Positions 24,587 to 34,080 are shown, counted from the stretch's first letter. The stretch is 64,000 nucleotides of DNA from Streptomyces sp. NBC_00414 (GCF_036038375.1 NZ_CP107935.1:9362001-9426000); one strand, 5' to 3'. Program-made: numbers and translations. Notes: generated by a model from the sequence alone, not told the origin.

Positions 24587-25441
24587 ATGACCGTGGCCCT
24601 GGAGACTCAGCCGACCGGTGCGCCCACGACCGTGTCCGGCCTGCTCTCCGACACGTACCGACAACTGGCCGAGGTGTGCCGGGCGTTGACGGTGCGTGTG
24701 GCCGACCCGGCGGCGTTCTTCACCCAAAAGGGCCTGAGCGGCGCGGAGTTGACGAAGGATCAAGTGGCCCTTGAGGCCTTCCTCTCGGCCGAGGACCTGC
24801 GCATCAGGGAACGCTACGACCACGTCCCCCGCCGGGACGTCGCCGCGTCCCGCGCCCTCCACGACTACGCGTGGTCGGTCGGCCTGCTGATGAGCGGCGT
24901 CTGGTACCTCACCGGCCGGGTGCCGCGCATCCGCCCCGAGGACGTACGCATCGACCTGGCGTCCGGCACGTTCGAGATCAACCCCGGACCGGACCTGGCC
25001 TGTCTGCCGGACGATCCGGCCGGCGCTCTCCCCGGAGTCCTGACCGTCCCTCACGAGGAGGCTCTGCGGGCGGAGTTGAGGGTCGCCGTCGCCGATCACA
25101 TGGAGCCGCTGCTCTCCGCGATCGCCCCGTACATCAGGCGTGGTCCGCGCGCACTGTGGGGCCTGGTCACCGACGACCTCGTCTCCGGCATCTGGTACCT
25201 CGGCCGCATGCTCGGCCGGGAACAGGAATCCGTGCGGGCCGCGACCGCACTGCTGCCCTCCGCCGTCCCGCCCTTCCCCGGGGGAGCGGACTTCCGCCAC
25301 CTCACCGGTGGCGACGGCCGACAGCATCCGACCCGCACCCGTATGGGCTGCTGCCTCTACTACACGATCCGCCCCGCCGAGGCCTGCGCCACCTGCCCGC
25401 GCACCTGCGACGCCGAGCGGCTGCGCCGGATCGAGTCCTGA
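24587..25441 (+). CDS. FhuF-type [2Fe-2S] ferric-siderophore reductase
   Basis: 284 residues from ATG 24587 with AGGAG 5 nt upstream. FhuF-family proteins reduce ferric siderophores at the cytoplasmic side and release Fe(II). The diagnostic C-terminal cluster ligands are present: GCC, ten residues, then C-ATC (Cys-Cys-x10-Cys-x2-Cys, about residues 256-271). Upstream helices DLVSGIWYLGRML and GLLMSGVWYLTG resemble the family core. It is transcribed away from the siderophore biosynthesis operon across an iron box, which makes it the likely reductase for the product of that operon. Confidence 0.85.
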   Translation: MTVALETQPTGAPTTVSGLLSDTYRQLAEVCRALTVRVADPAAFFTQKGLSGAELTKDQVALEAFLSAEDLRIRERYDHVPRRDVAASRALHDYAWSVGLLMSGVWYLTGRVPRIRPEDVRIDLASGTFEINPGPDLACLPDDPAGALPGVLTVPHEEALRAELRVAVADHMEPLLSAIAPYIRRGPRALWGLVTDDLVSGIWYLGRMLGREQESVRAATALLPSAVPPFPGGADFRHLTGGDGRQHPTRTRMGCCLYYTIRPAEACATCPRTCDAERLRRIES

Positions 25442-25508
25442 GCCCCGCAGCACACCGGCCCGCGCCGCTTGCCGAGCCGCGTCACCCGCCGAGTCCCCGT
25501 CACACGCT

Positions 25509-25542
25509 GAGGGGCCGACGGACGGAACGCCGCCGGCCCCTC
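25509..25542. terminator. Bidirectional hairpin between fhuF-type gene and amidase
   Basis: GAGGGGCCG and CGGCCCCTC form an exact 9-bp stem with a 16-nt loop, 67 nt after the reductase stop and 24 nt before the convergent amidase stop. Confidence 0.6.
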
Positions 25543-25565
25543 CGTGAGAGCGTCCACGCAAACGC

Positions 25566-27605
25566 CTACGCGGACGGCATCACCCGCACATCGGCGGCCC
25601 GTACGAACGCCACCCGGTGCCCGAACTGGATCTCGTAGTACATGTCCGAACCCCGCACCACCCGGTGCGGCGTCGTGTCGAAGGTCGGCGCGTAGAAGTA
25701 CTCGCCCGGCACCTTGTCACCGGCCGCGTACTTCTGCCCCGCGAGCAGCTTGTACGGCAGCGGCGAGACCGTCTGGACGGGCACTCCCTCCGGGTAGGCC
25801 TCCTTCTCCGGGTAGGCACGTCCGTAGACGGGGATGTCGGTCAGCCCGGCCTTCGGGGTGATGACGGCGCCGGCCGCGTTCACCGCCGTCGGCTGCTTCG
25901 CCGGATTCTTGAACCAGGCCTTCTGACCGAGGTACCAGATCGCGGTCCAGTCGCCGTCGCGCCCGGCGACCGCGTACCGCTGACCGGTGGAGACACGCGA
26001 GCCGAGGTCGTTCACGCCGGTCGTGGAGTCGCCGCCGCCGGGCCGCAGACCGATGTCCTTGACGAGCGGGGCGTCCTCGCGCGGCTCGGTGTAGAGGCGT
26101 ACCGCGCTCGATCCGTGTGCCGCGCAGGGCTCGCCCGCCGTGACGCAGCCGGTGAACACCGGCTTGTTCGTGGCGTAATCCGGCGCGATGGTCACCAGCC
26201 CGCCCTTCGGTCCCGCCGTGGCGCGCAGCGGCTTGCCGAGCAGTGCGAAGTAGTGCTGCCAGTCCCAGTACGGGCCGGGGTCGGTGTGCATCCCCGGGAT
26301 GGTCGCGGTCGTCGTACCGGGCACGGTGTCGTGGCCGAGGATGTGCTGGCGGTCCAGCGGGATGCCGTACTTCTTGGACAGGTACGTCACCAGCCGCGCA
26401 GACGACCGGTACATCGCCTCCGTGTACCAGGTGTCGGGCGCGGTCAGGAATCCCTCGTGCTCCAGGCCGATCGACTTGGCGTTGATGTACCAGTTGCCCG
26501 CGTGCCAGGCCACGTCCTTGGCCTTCACGTGCTGGGCGATGTGCCCGTCGGTGGAGCGCAGGGTGTACTGCCACGACACGTAGGTCGGGTCCTGCACCAT
26601 GTCGAGGACGCCGTCCCAGGCGCCCTCGGTGTCGTGCACGACGATGTACTTGATGCTCTGGGACTTCGGCCGGTCGCCCAGGTCGTGGTTGCCGTAGTCG
26701 CCGTCCCCGAACTCCTCGTACGGCGCCGGGATCCACTCGCAGGACACGGTCGCCGGACACTCGGTGGCGCCCGCGGCGGGCGCGCGCAGCCCCGCCGTCC
26801 TCACCTGCGCCGTCTCCGCGCGCAGCCGCGGCTGCGCGCCGAGCGTGATCCGCTGCCCCGAGTCCGTCGTGCGCCGCTCGCCGCGGCGGATCACGTCGAA
26901 GACGTCGTCGGCGTACGTCGCCGCCGTCGCCGTGTCGTCGGCACCCGAGTAGCGCGCCACCGCTCCGTACCAGTCGGCCGCGTCGTCGGTGAGCGGCTCG
27001 CCGAGCTGCTTCTGGGCCGCGGCGAGCAGCGCGGCACCGCCCGCCACATTCGCGGCCGGGTCCGTGCGCAGCCGCTCCGCGGGGACGCCGGTCAGCGCGG
27101 CGGCCTTCGTCAGCGTCTTGAGGCGCGCCGGAAGCCGGTCGTTCTCCGGAACCGTCGTGTCCGAGGTCTTCGCGCTCCGGGCCTTCGTGTCGGGCAGGAG
27201 GGCGTCACGCGATTCGTCGCCCCGCGCGTCCTCCGTACCGTCGCTGTGGTGCGGTGCGACGGTACGGGCGATCGCCGTGCGGGCGTCGGTCAGATGCATC
27301 GGGCCGTAGCCGCCCGTGACGCTCGGCGCCCCGTCGTGCGCGTCCCACCGGGACTGCAGATAGGAGACGGCGAGGAGCACGCTCTGCGGTACGTCGTACT
27401 CGTCGGCCGCGTCGGCGAAAGCATTCTGCAGCTTCCCGGAAGGCAACTGCCCGGAGGACGCGGACGCCCGCCCGTCGGCGCCGCCGTCGTACGGGGCGGC
27501 CCCGAGCAGGGGCAGCAGCAGCGCGGCCGAGGCGACGGCACCCGCGGTCCGGCGGGCACGTCTGTGCCGGGCGGAAGGGCTGGGGTCGGTGGGGGATCCT
27601 CGCAA
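25566..27605 (-). CDS. Secreted N-acetylmuramoyl-L-alanine amidase (amidase_2 family)
   Basis: 679 residues. The start is TTG 27605, decided by a full AGGAGG 6 nt upstream. The N-terminus has a basic stretch and hydrophobic core (RRTAGAVASAALLLPLLGAAP), a signal peptide. Residues about 55-230 form a helical region with a lytic-transglycosylase-like look (YDVPQSVLLAVSYLQSRWDAH, YGPMHLTD). The amidase_2 domain starts near 318: KYIVVHDTEG supplies the first zinc histidine, VAWHAGNWYIN the substrate-side histidine, GHDTVPGTTT and GMHTDPGPYWDW the remaining ligands. A C-terminal SH3-like segment follows. It cleaves the lactyl-alanine bond of peptidoglycan outside the cell. Monocistronic between terminators. 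Confidence 0.88.
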   Translation of the reverse strand: MRGSPTDPSPSARHRRARRTAGAVASAALLLPLLGAAPYDGGADGRASASSGQLPSGKLQNAFADAADEYDVPQSVLLAVSYLQSRWDAHDGAPSVTGGYGPMHLTDARTAIARTVAPHHSDGTEDARGDESRDALLPDTKARSAKTSDTTVPENDRLPARLKTLTKAAALTGVPAERLRTDPAANVAGGAALLAAAQKQLGEPLTDDAADWYGAVARYSGADDTATAATYADDVFDVIRRGERRTTDSGQRITLGAQPRLRAETAQVRTAGLRAPAAGATECPATVSCEWIPAPYEEFGDGDYGNHDLGDRPKSQSIKYIVVHDTEGAWDGVLDMVQDPTYVSWQYTLRSTDGHIAQHVKAKDVAWHAGNWYINAKSIGLEHEGFLTAPDTWYTEAMYRSSARLVTYLSKKYGIPLDRQHILGHDTVPGTTTATIPGMHTDPGPYWDWQHYFALLGKPLRATAGPKGGLVTIAPDYATNKPVFTGCVTAGEPCAAHGSSAVRLYTEPREDAPLVKDIGLRPGGGDSTTGVNDLGSRVSTGQRYAVAGRDGDWTAIWYLGQKAWFKNPAKQPTAVNAAGAVITPKAGLTDIPVYGRAYPEKEAYPEGVPVQTVSPLPYKLLAGQKYAAGDKVPGEYFYAPTFDTTPHRVVRGSDMYYEIQFGHRVAFVRAADVRVMPSA

Positions 27606-27816
27606 AGCAGGCCTCCTGGGACGATCGGGCGTGACGGTGCGTACGGGGGCGGGTGTGCGTCAGTGGTATCTGCTCTCCGACGATCCGTCAATCATTCCCA
27701 GAGGCGGACGATTTCCCACGTCAGCGGCAGGCGTTCACCGCTTTCGGTGCGGTGGTGACCCGGCCTGCGAGGCGTCAGTGGAGTGGACCTTTGATGAAAC
27801 GGCGGCGGACACGACG

Positions 27817-27860
27817 AAGGTCCGCGATGCGCCGCTGTCCCTGGGCGCACCGCGGACCTT
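27817..27860. terminator. Long hairpin after the phosphotransferase gene
   Basis: AAGGTCCGCG pairs exactly with CGCGGACCTT; inside, after one mismatch, TGCGCC pairs with GGCGCA around a 10-nt loop. It lies 9 nt beyond the stop codon of the minus-strand gene that ends at 27869. Confidence 0.72.
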
Positions 27861-27868
27861 CGTCCCCG

Positions 27869-29011
27869 TCAGCGAGTACCGACCGCCGCGCGAACGGCCT
27901 TGCGGGCCATCTGGCAGTCGTCGTGCAGCCGCCTCAGCAGCAGCCGCTGTTCCTCGCCGGACGGCGCGGCACCCGGATGGGCCGGTCCCGGTGCCGTCGG
28001 GGTCGTCTCCTGCATCGAACGCTGCACGGCCGTCTCGTACGTACGGATCTCCCTGGTGAGGACGAGCATCAGGTTCACCAGGAACGCGTCACGTGCCGCG
28101 GGTCCCGCCGACTGGGCCAGCTGGCTGATCTGCCGGCGGGCGGCGGGCGCGTCCCCGAGGACCGCCCACAGCGTCGCCAGGTCGTAGCCCGGCAGATACC
28201 AACCCGCGTGCTCCCAGTCCACCAGCACTGGACCGGCCGGTGAGAGGAGCATGTTCGACAGGAGGGAATCGCCGTGACAGAACTGGCCCATGCCCTGGCG
28301 GCCGGCCGAGTGCGCGATGCCGTGCACCAGCTTCTGCAGGTCGCCCATGTCCCGGTCGGTGAGCAGTCCCAGCTCGTGGTACCGGGAGATCCGCGCCGCG
28401 TAGTCCAGCGGGGCGTCGAACGTCCCCGCCGGCGGCCGCCACGCGTTGAGCCGGCAGATCGCGCCGAGCGCCGCCCTGATGTCCGCGCGGGGCGGCGCTT
28501 CCACCGGATGCCGGTTCAGCGCCGCCACCCGTCCCGGCATCCGCTCGATCACCAGGGTGCAGTTGTCCGGGTCCGCCGCGATCAGCCGGGGCACCCGCAC
28601 CGGCGGCCGGTGCCGCACGAACGAGCGGTATGCCGCTATCTCGTGCCGGATCCGCTCGGTCCACACGGGGGAGTGGTCCAGTAAGCACTTGGCGACCGCG
28701 GTGCTGCGCCCTGTCGTACCGACAAGGAGCACGGAGCGTCCGCTGCGGCGCAGCACCTGCACCGGAGCGAACTCCGGGCAGATCCGGTGCACCGACGCGA
28801 TCGCCGTACGCAGCTGGGCGCCCTGGGGGCCGGACAAGTCGAGTCTCCCGCTGAGCGGTGGCGTGCCGAGTCCCGGAATGCGCCGCGTCCGGCCGGCGCC
28901 GAGCACGGGAGCCGCCGTGGGTCGCGCGGGGTCGAGGTAGGGGCCGCCACCGACCGGGCGGGCGTGCAGCGACCGAGGTGGGGCGGACACGGAGGACGAT
29001 GCTGTGTACAT
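27869..29011 (-). CDS. Aminoglycoside-phosphotransferase-fold kinase
   Basis: 380 residues from ATG 29011, whose leader has AAGGGA rather far (12 nt) upstream. After a Ser/Pro-rich N-terminus of about 60 residues, the APH/choline-kinase fold follows: TAVAKCLLD (phosphate-side lysine), [11 protein letters not shown], the catalytic [12 protein letters not shown] near 247-258 (HGD-x4-N) and [18 protein letters not shown]. The substrate is unknown; these kinases phosphorylate small molecules or antibiotics. Codon 110 (28682-28684 on the plus strand) is TTA, so expression should be bldA-dependent. It is divergent from the NsdA-like regulator, which may suggest developmental expression. Confidence 0.8.
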   Translation of the reverse strand: MYTASSSVSAPPRSLHARPVGGGPYLDPARPTAAPVLGAGRTRRIPGLGTPPLSGRLDLSGPQGAQLRTAIASVHRICPEFAPVQVLRRSGRSVLLVGTTGRSTAVAKCLLDHSPVWTERIRHEIAAYRSFVRHRPPVRVPRLIAADPDNCTLVIERMPGRVAALNRHPVEAPPRADIRAALGAICRLNAWRPPAGTFDAPLDYAARISRYHELGLLTDRDMGDLQKLVHGIAHSAGRQGMGQFCHGDSLLSNMLLSPAGPVLVDWEHAGWYLPGYDLATLWAVLGDAPAARRQISQLAQSAGPAARDAFLVNLMLVLTREIRTYETAVQRSMQETTPTAPGPAHPGAAPSGEEQRLLLRRLHDDCQMARKAVRAAVGTR

Positions 29012-29162
29012 GGGCGAAACAGATCCCTTCGTGTGCCGGCGAGTTGCCGCGCTACCCGCCCCGGTCACGCCGGTACACCCTGGGGAATGTCCCTCGGTGA
29101 CCGGGTCGGGGTGGCGCGTTCCTACCTGACACCCGGCGCCCACTGGCACACCATCTGGCGTG

Positions 29163-29182
29163 CCCTGGCGAACCCTGGCGAA
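29163..29182. repeat. Tandem CCCTGGCGAA x2 upstream of the nsdA-like gene
   Basis: Two exact adjacent copies of the decamer CCCTGGCGAA lie 62 nt before the GTG. Just downstream, TGACAG-N7-CTGTCA (29198-29216) is a small inverted repeat. Either could be a regulator site. Confidence 0.45.
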
Positions 29183-29243
29183 TAGTCGCTCAGCAACTGA
29201 CAGGCGGTTACTGTCAACTCAGCCGAGAACCTGGGGGCTTGAC

Positions 29244-30743
29244 GTGAGCGGACAACCCAACACCCGACTGTCGGACCTGTTCGGCCTGGCCGGCTGGTCC
29301 AAGGGCGAACTCGCGAGGATGGTGAACCGGCAGGCGGCGGCCATGGGCCACCCCCAGCTGGCGACGGACACCTCAAGGGTGCGGCGGTGGATCGACATGG
29401 GAGAGATCCCACGCGATCCGGTGCCGCGGGTGCTGGCAGCACTGTTCACCGAGCGTCTCGGCCGTGTCGTGACCATCGAGGATCTCGGTCTGGTCCGGCA
29501 CGGGCGTACGGGGAAACGGCCGAGCGGCGGGAGTGCGGAACATCCCGACGGTGTGCCGTGGGCGCCCGAGCGGACTGCCGCGGTCCTCACCGAATTCACG
29601 GGAATGGACCTCATGCTCAACCGACGCGGCTTGGTGGGCGCGGGCGCCGCGCTCGCCGCAGGATCCGCAATCAGCAGCTCCATGCACGAGTGGCTGCACA
29701 CCGACCCGGCCCTCGTGGCCGACGCCCCTGAAACCGACGATCCCCTGCACGCCGACCCCGCCGGGTTCGACCGCTACGAGGCCGCCCCCATCGGGTCGCA
29801 GGAGATCGAGGAACTGGAGCGCTCGGTCGAGGTGTTCCGGGCCTGGGACGCGGCCCGCGGTGGCGGACTGCAGAGAAAGGCTGTCGTAGGACAGCTCAAC
29901 GAGGTGGGAGGCATGCTCTCCTACCGACATCCCGACCATCTGCAGCGGCGCCTGTGGGGCGTCGCCGCCAACCTCGCCGTCCTCGCGGGCTGGATGTCGC
30001 ACGACGTCGGCCTGGAGCCCACGGCTCAGAAGTACTTCATCATCGCCGCCCACGCGGCCCGAGAAGGCGGTGACCGGCCCCGTGCGGGCGAGGCGCTCTC
30101 CCGAGCGGCCCGTCAGATGGTGCACCTGGGCCGGCCCGACGACGCGCTCGACCTCATGAATCTCGCCAAGTCGGGATCCGGCGACGAGGTCCTGCCCCGT
30201 ACGCAGGCCATGCTCTACACCATCGAGGCCTGGGCACAGGCGTCGCTGGGCAAGGGCCAGGCCATGCGGCGCACCCTGGGCGAGGCGGAGGACCTCTTCG
30301 TCTCGGACAAGGGCGACGTGCCGCCGCCGAGCTGGATGCAGTTGTTCGACGAGGCGGACATGCACGGGATGCAGGCCCTGGCCTACCGGACGCTCGCGGA
30401 GCACGACCCGGCCGCGGCCGCCGTCGCGCAGCGCCATGCCAAGGAGGCGCTGGCCCTGCGGGAGAAGGGCCGGGACCGGTCGAAGATCTTCGACCACCTC
30501 TCGCTCGCCTCGGCGTGCTTCATCGCCGACGACCCCGAACAGGCCGACCGTTACGCACGCCTGGCCCTGACGTCGATGGGTTCGAACTCGTCCCATCGCA
30601 CCTGGGACCGGCTCCGGGAGATGTACCGGCTGACGGGGCAGTACTCCAGCTATCCGAAGATCCACGATCTGCGTGAGGAGATCAAACTGTCCCTGCCCAA
30701 GGGTTCGTTGAAGCCGAGGGGCAACAACAGCGCACGGGCATGA
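29244..30743 (+). CDS. nsdA: NsdA-like TPR regulator of development and antibiotic production
   Basis: 499 residues from GTG 29244 (GGGGG in the leader). The N-terminus SGQPNTRLSDLFGLAGWSKG continues with RWIDMGEIPRDPVPRVLAALF, a helix-turn-helix-like region, then a short Gly/Ala-rich hydrophobic stretch near 135-150 and about 300 residues of TPR-like helices (LWGVAANLAVLAGWMSHD, AREGGDRPRAGEALSRAARQ, DDPEQADRYARLALTSMG). Length and the N-terminal sequence match my memory of NsdA, a negative regulator of sporulation and antibiotic production in S. coelicolor. This identification is from memory and needs an alignment. Convergent with the SpoIIE-type phosphatase. Confidence 0.62.
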   Translation: MSGQPNTRLSDLFGLAGWSKGELARMVNRQAAAMGHPQLATDTSRVRRWIDMGEIPRDPVPRVLAALFTERLGRVVTIEDLGLVRHGRTGKRPSGGSAEHPDGVPWAPERTAAVLTEFTGMDLMLNRRGLVGAGAALAAGSAISSSMHEWLHTDPALVADAPETDDPLHADPAGFDRYEAAPIGSQEIEELERSVEVFRAWDAARGGGLQRKAVVGQLNEVGGMLSYRHPDHLQRRLWGVAANLAVLAGWMSHDVGLEPTAQKYFIIAAHAAREGGDRPRAGEALSRAARQMVHLGRPDDALDLMNLAKSGSGDEVLPRTQAMLYTIEAWAQASLGKGQAMRRTLGEAEDLFVSDKGDVPPPSWMQLFDEADMHGMQALAYRTLAEHDPAAAAVAQRHAKEALALREKGRDRSKIFDHLSLASACFIADDPEQADRYARLALTSMGSNSSHRTWDRLREMYRLTGQYSSYPKIHDLREEIKLSLPKGSLKPRGNNSARA

Positions 30744-30832
30744 GGGCCCGCGCACAGGCGCCTGCAGGGGCCCGTGGAAACACTCACGTCCGGAATCACG
30801 CACGTCGCGTGGGACGGGTCCGGTAGGAGCAC

Positions 30833-32311
30833 TCAGGTGGTGACCCGGGCGACGAGTACGCAGGCGTCGTCCTCGCGGTCCGTCTCGCCGAACTCCTCCA
30901 CCACCGTCCGTACGCAGTCCTGTGCCGTGCGGGCCCGGTGGAAGCGGGGGGCCAGGTCGAGGAGACGGCTGACGTCCCCGGTGGTGCCTTCTCCTGTGCC
31001 GGCGGCGTCCGTGTCCGGGTGGCGGGACCCCCACCGTGGGGGGACCAGCCCGTCGGTGTGCAGGAGCAGCAGGTCGCCCGGTTCGAGCGGCACTTCGGCC
31101 TGCCCGTAGACCGGACCCGAGGTGGCACCGAGCAGGACGCCGTCCGGCGGAGCCAGCATGCGCCCCGTCCCGTTGCGGAACAGCAGCGGGGCGGGGTGTC
31201 CGGCCTGCGCCCAGACGAGGGTCCGGCTCTCCGGCCGGTAGCGGCAGCACACCGCGCTGCCCAGGGCCGGCTGGACGGAGGCGTCGAGTAACCGGTTCAG
31301 CCAGGACATGAGCTGGCCGGGCTCGGTGCCGGCCACGGCCATGCCGCGCAGCGCGCCGAGCAGCATCGCCATGCCCGAGGTCACGGTGACGCCGTGGCCG
31401 GTGAGGTCGCCCACGCTCAACAGCGTCTGCCCGTCGGGCATTTCGAGTGCGTCGTACCAGTTGCCGCCGATGAGCGCGCTGGTCGACGAGGGCAGATAGC
31501 GGGCGGCCAGGTCCAGCGTCCCCGGGCCCTGTTGCGGGAGCAGCGGGGAGCCGCGCCACGGGGGCAGGACGGCCTCCTGCAGCTCGACCGCGAGGCGGTG
31601 CTCGGTCTGTGCGGCCTGCCGCTGTCGCTGCAGCGAGTCACGGGTCTCGGTGACGGTCCGCTGGCTGCGGCGCAGTTCGCTGACGTCCCGCAGCACGGCC
31701 CACATCGAGGCGGTGCTGCCGTCCGCGTCGAGCACCGGCTCGCCCATCATGTGCACGGTCCGTACGCCGCCGTCGGGCCGGACCATGCGGAACTCGCCGT
31801 CGATCGGTTTGGCGTCGATCAGACAGTCCGTGACCATCGAGGTCAGCCTCGGCCGGTCCTCGTCGAGGACGACGGAGGGGAGTTCGTCGAGGGTGAGCGG
31901 GGGAGCGGCGGGATCCCGGCCGAGGATCTGGTAGAGCTCACCCGACCAACTCGCCTCGTCCGTCAGCAGGTTCCACTCGGCACTGCCGACCCGGCTGATC
32001 AGCGAGCCGCGCCGGGAGGCCGCGGGAGGCGCGGCTCGTACGGCGGGTGCTGCTGTTCCGTGCTCGGCGGGCACGGGCGGCGGGCCGTCCCTCAGCTGCG
32101 CCAAGTGTGCGTCGAGGTCGTCGAGTTGATGCATGGCCAGGTCGCACAGGGCGCGCTGCCAGCGTCCCTCGGGGTCCGTGCCGTCGGCCGTCGCGTCGCG
32201 TCGTACGGCGTCCATGTCGCCCCGGAGCCGGCGCGTCTGCGAGATGAGCGCGTCGACCGAGCCGCGCGGCGGCTGGGCGGCAGGGTGGTCCGCCGAGAGA
32301 TGGGACGGCAT
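30833..32311 (-). CDS. PAS-SpoIIE (PP2C) serine/threonine phosphatase
   Basis: 492 residues from ATG 32311 (GGAG 6 nt upstream; a GTG at 32332 lacks a ribosome site). Layout: helical N-terminus to about 95, PAS domain about 105-215 (SAEWNLLTDEASWSGELYQI then GEFRMVRPDGGVRTV), a coiled linker rich in Arg/Gln near 216-240, and a SpoIIE phosphatase domain to the end with GDLTGHGVTVTSGMAMLL, AGHPAPLLF, LLLHTDGLV and DREDDACVLV. The usual metal-binding GGDWYD reads GGNWYD near 282, replacing the first aspartate with asparagine. Such proteins dephosphorylate anti-sigma antagonists. Codon 341 is TTA (31289-31291), so bldA control is likely. Confidence 0.83.
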   Translation of the reverse strand: MPSHLSADHPAAQPPRGSVDALISQTRRLRGDMDAVRRDATADGTDPEGRWQRALCDLAMHQLDDLDAHLAQLRDGPPPVPAEHGTAAPAVRAAPPAASRRGSLISRVGSAEWNLLTDEASWSGELYQILGRDPAAPPLTLDELPSVVLDEDRPRLTSMVTDCLIDAKPIDGEFRMVRPDGGVRTVHMMGEPVLDADGSTASMWAVLRDVSELRRSQRTVTETRDSLQRQRQAAQTEHRLAVELQEAVLPPWRGSPLLPQQGPGTLDLAARYLPSSTSALIGGNWYDALEMPDGQTLLSVGDLTGHGVTVTSGMAMLLGALRGMAVAGTEPGQLMSWLNRLLDASVQPALGSAVCCRYRPESRTLVWAQAGHPAPLLFRNGTGRMLAPPDGVLLGATSGPVYGQAEVPLEPGDLLLLHTDGLVPPRWGSRHPDTDAAGTGEGTTGDVSRLLDLAPRFHRARTAQDCVRTVVEEFGETDREDDACVLVARVTT

Positions 32312-32642
32312 GACGTACTCCGATACAGGCACGGTACGACCAAGGCAGAGGGAAGGACCGTTACGACTGTTGCACAGCCCGCGACGCGCTGTAAGGGATT
32401 TGGCAACACGCGGCAGCGTGGTGCCCGTGGCATGTGCCGCAGTCCTCGCGCGGGGCCTGACCGGGGCGATTCCAGTACGTGAAACCGGCGCCCAAGTCGT
32501 ACTGCACTTGGGCGAGTTGAACGGGAAGCCGAGTGCTCGACGACGTTCTCAAGCATATGTTCGGTCGGTCGTTTGTGCGGGCGTTTCGCATCGCCATCCG
32601 GGCCGGACGACGGGCGCCCACCCGGTCGGCATCACCAGGTGC
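32312..32642. other. Intergenic region between phosphatase and HAD genes
   Basis: 331 nt of lower GC than its surroundings. It should hold the phosphatase promoter. TGTTGC and GCAACA (about 32368 and 32403) are spaced inverted repeats that enclose CAGC and GCTG. An open frame on the minus strand (32361-32621, with a CGTCH string) has no ribosome site and I do not call it a gene. Confidence 0.4.
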
Positions 32643-33377
32643 TCACACCCCGGCCAGCCGCAGCACCGCGTCCAGCCCCCGGTGCGCACCCGGAGCGGCT
32701 CCGGCGGGCAGCACATAGGCCCGCAGCCCGGCACCGGCCGCACCGCCGTCCTTCGCCGGATGGTCGCCCACCATCAGCGTCTGCGCGGGCTCGACCCCCA
32801 ACTCACGGCAGGCGTACGAGAAGAGCACCGGGTCGGGCTTCTCCGTGTCGTGCTCGTAGGAGTGCACCCACGACGAGAAATGCCGATCGAGCCCGTGGTG
32901 CGCGAACGTCGCCCGCAGATCCCAGCCCACGTCACTGACCACGCCGAGCGCGATCCCCTCGTCGGTCAGCCGTGCCAGCGCGGCTCCCGTGTCCGCGTAC
33001 GGCACCCAGTGTTCGGGAGCCTGCAGCTGCGCGTAGAGCGCGTCCGCGTACGGCGCGAGCTCCCGTACCGACGCGTACCACGTGGTGAACGCGTGCCGGT
33101 GTGCCCGCGACGACACATCGCGCCCGCGCTGCGCCTCGACCACGTCCGGGTCGGCCAGCCCCCTCTCCAGCCCGGTCAGGAGCTCGTCCATCTCCCGCTC
33201 GCCGACCGGGCGCCGGAGCGCGGCGCGGATCCGGTCCGCGTACGTGCCCATCTGGAAGAGCGTGCCGCCGAAGTCGAAGAGCACGGCCCTGACGGTGACG
33301 GGGGACGGGACCCGCGCGGAGGGCGTGGCGCGCAAGGGCCCCTCGGGGCCGCAGACCGGGAGCGGGGAGCGAGTCAT
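32643..33377 (-). CDS. HAD-superfamily hydrolase
   Basis: 244 residues from ATG 33377 with AGGAAG 5 nt upstream. Haloacid dehalogenase fold with a helical cap: motif I VLFDFGGTLF near 33-42 (nucleophile Asp; the usual second Asp is Gly), motif II in GVVSDVGWDL, motif III lysine in DTEKPDP, motif IV VGDHPAKDGGAAGAG. The Asp-to-Gly change in motif I occurs in many HAD phosphatase-like proteins and may change the leaving group or activity. The substrate is unknown. No operon partner is evident. Confidence 0.82.
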   Translation of the reverse strand: MTRSPLPVCGPEGPLRATPSARVPSPVTVRAVLFDFGGTLFQMGTYADRIRAALRRPVGEREMDELLTGLERGLADPDVVEAQRGRDVSSRAHRHAFTTWYASVRELAPYADALYAQLQAPEHWVPYADTGAALARLTDEGIALGVVSDVGWDLRATFAHHGLDRHFSSWVHSYEHDTEKPDPVLFSYACRELGVEPAQTLMVGDHPAKDGGAAGAGLRAYVLPAGAAPGAHRGLDAVLRLAGV

Positions 33378-33450
33378 CCGATCTTCCTGGCCGCTCGGTG
33401 CGGCAGGGGCAATCCCCGTGCTCCGCCCGGCGCTTCGGGCGCGTGTCGGG

Positions 33451-34080
33451 TCAGTACCGCTGGGCCTGGGACAGCTTCGGGGTCAGGGGCGGTTCGGCCG
33501 GCTTGCGGCTGACGGCGAGAGGCTGGGCGCGCTCACCCGGCGCGAGGTCCTCGGCGCCGACGTACCTCGTCTCCACCGTCTTGCCGGAGGAGTCGAGGAA
33601 ATCGACCCGCACGGCGTACGAGGCCTCGCTGTCGGTCTTGTTGGTGATGTTCACGAGGACGACGAGCAGGCCGCCGGTCCCGGACCTGGGTTTGCCGGTC
33701 ATGGAGACGTCGGACATCGCGTTGCCCTGGCCCTTGACGTCCTTCAGCTCGTTCTCGGCGGCCTTGTTCGCCCGCTCCACCTCCGCCGACACGGACGCCT
33801 CGAAGGAGGAGGCGGCGGCCGAGGCGGACGACGCGGCCGCGGAGGCCGCGGCGCGTGCGGACTCGACGACCGACTCCTTCATGGAAGGGGCCGTCCCCGA
33901 AAAGGACGCGGTGTCGGGAGGCGACGGACGCTCGCTGAACGACGGGGTGGAGGTGTCCGAGTCGCTGTCGGTGCTGCACGACGTGACGGCGCCGGCGACC
34001 GCGGCCACGGCCGCCATCGCGACGACAGTCGAGCGCGTACGACCCGGCCGGCGGGGCTTGAGGGGCGGTGGTGTGTCCAT
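33451..34080 (-). CDS. Lipoprotein with Ala/Ser-rich helix and FxLYD-like domain
   Basis: 209 residues from ATG 34080 (GAGGA in the leader). Arginine-rich n-region, hydrophobic core (STVVAMAAVAAVAGAV) and a lipobox-like VTSC near 37 indicate lipid attachment. Next come Ser/Thr/Pro residues, then about 50 residues of Ala/Ser-rich helix ([20 protein letters not shown]), then a beta-rich C-terminal domain (LVVLVNITNKTDSEASYAVR then FLDSSGKTVETRYVGAEDLA) like FxLYD/DUF4352 domains. Surface-exposed protein of unknown role. A set of 12-bp repeats lies in its upstream region. Confidence 0.75.
   Translation of the reverse strand: MDTPPPLKPRRPGRTRSTVVAMAAVAAVAGAVTSCSTDSDSDTSTPSFSERPSPPDTASFSGTAPSMKESVVESARAAASAAASSASAAASSFEASVSAEVERANKAAENELKDVKGQGNAMSDVSMTGKPRSGTGGLLVVLVNITNKTDSEASYAVRVDFLDSSGKTVETRYVGAEDLAPGERAQPLAVSRKPAEPPLTPKLSQAQRY

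Noticed and set aside
32361-32621. An 86-codon minus-strand frame containing CGTCH, like a haem c site
   Set aside because: No signal peptide, no ribosome site and no other cytochrome feature; a chance match.
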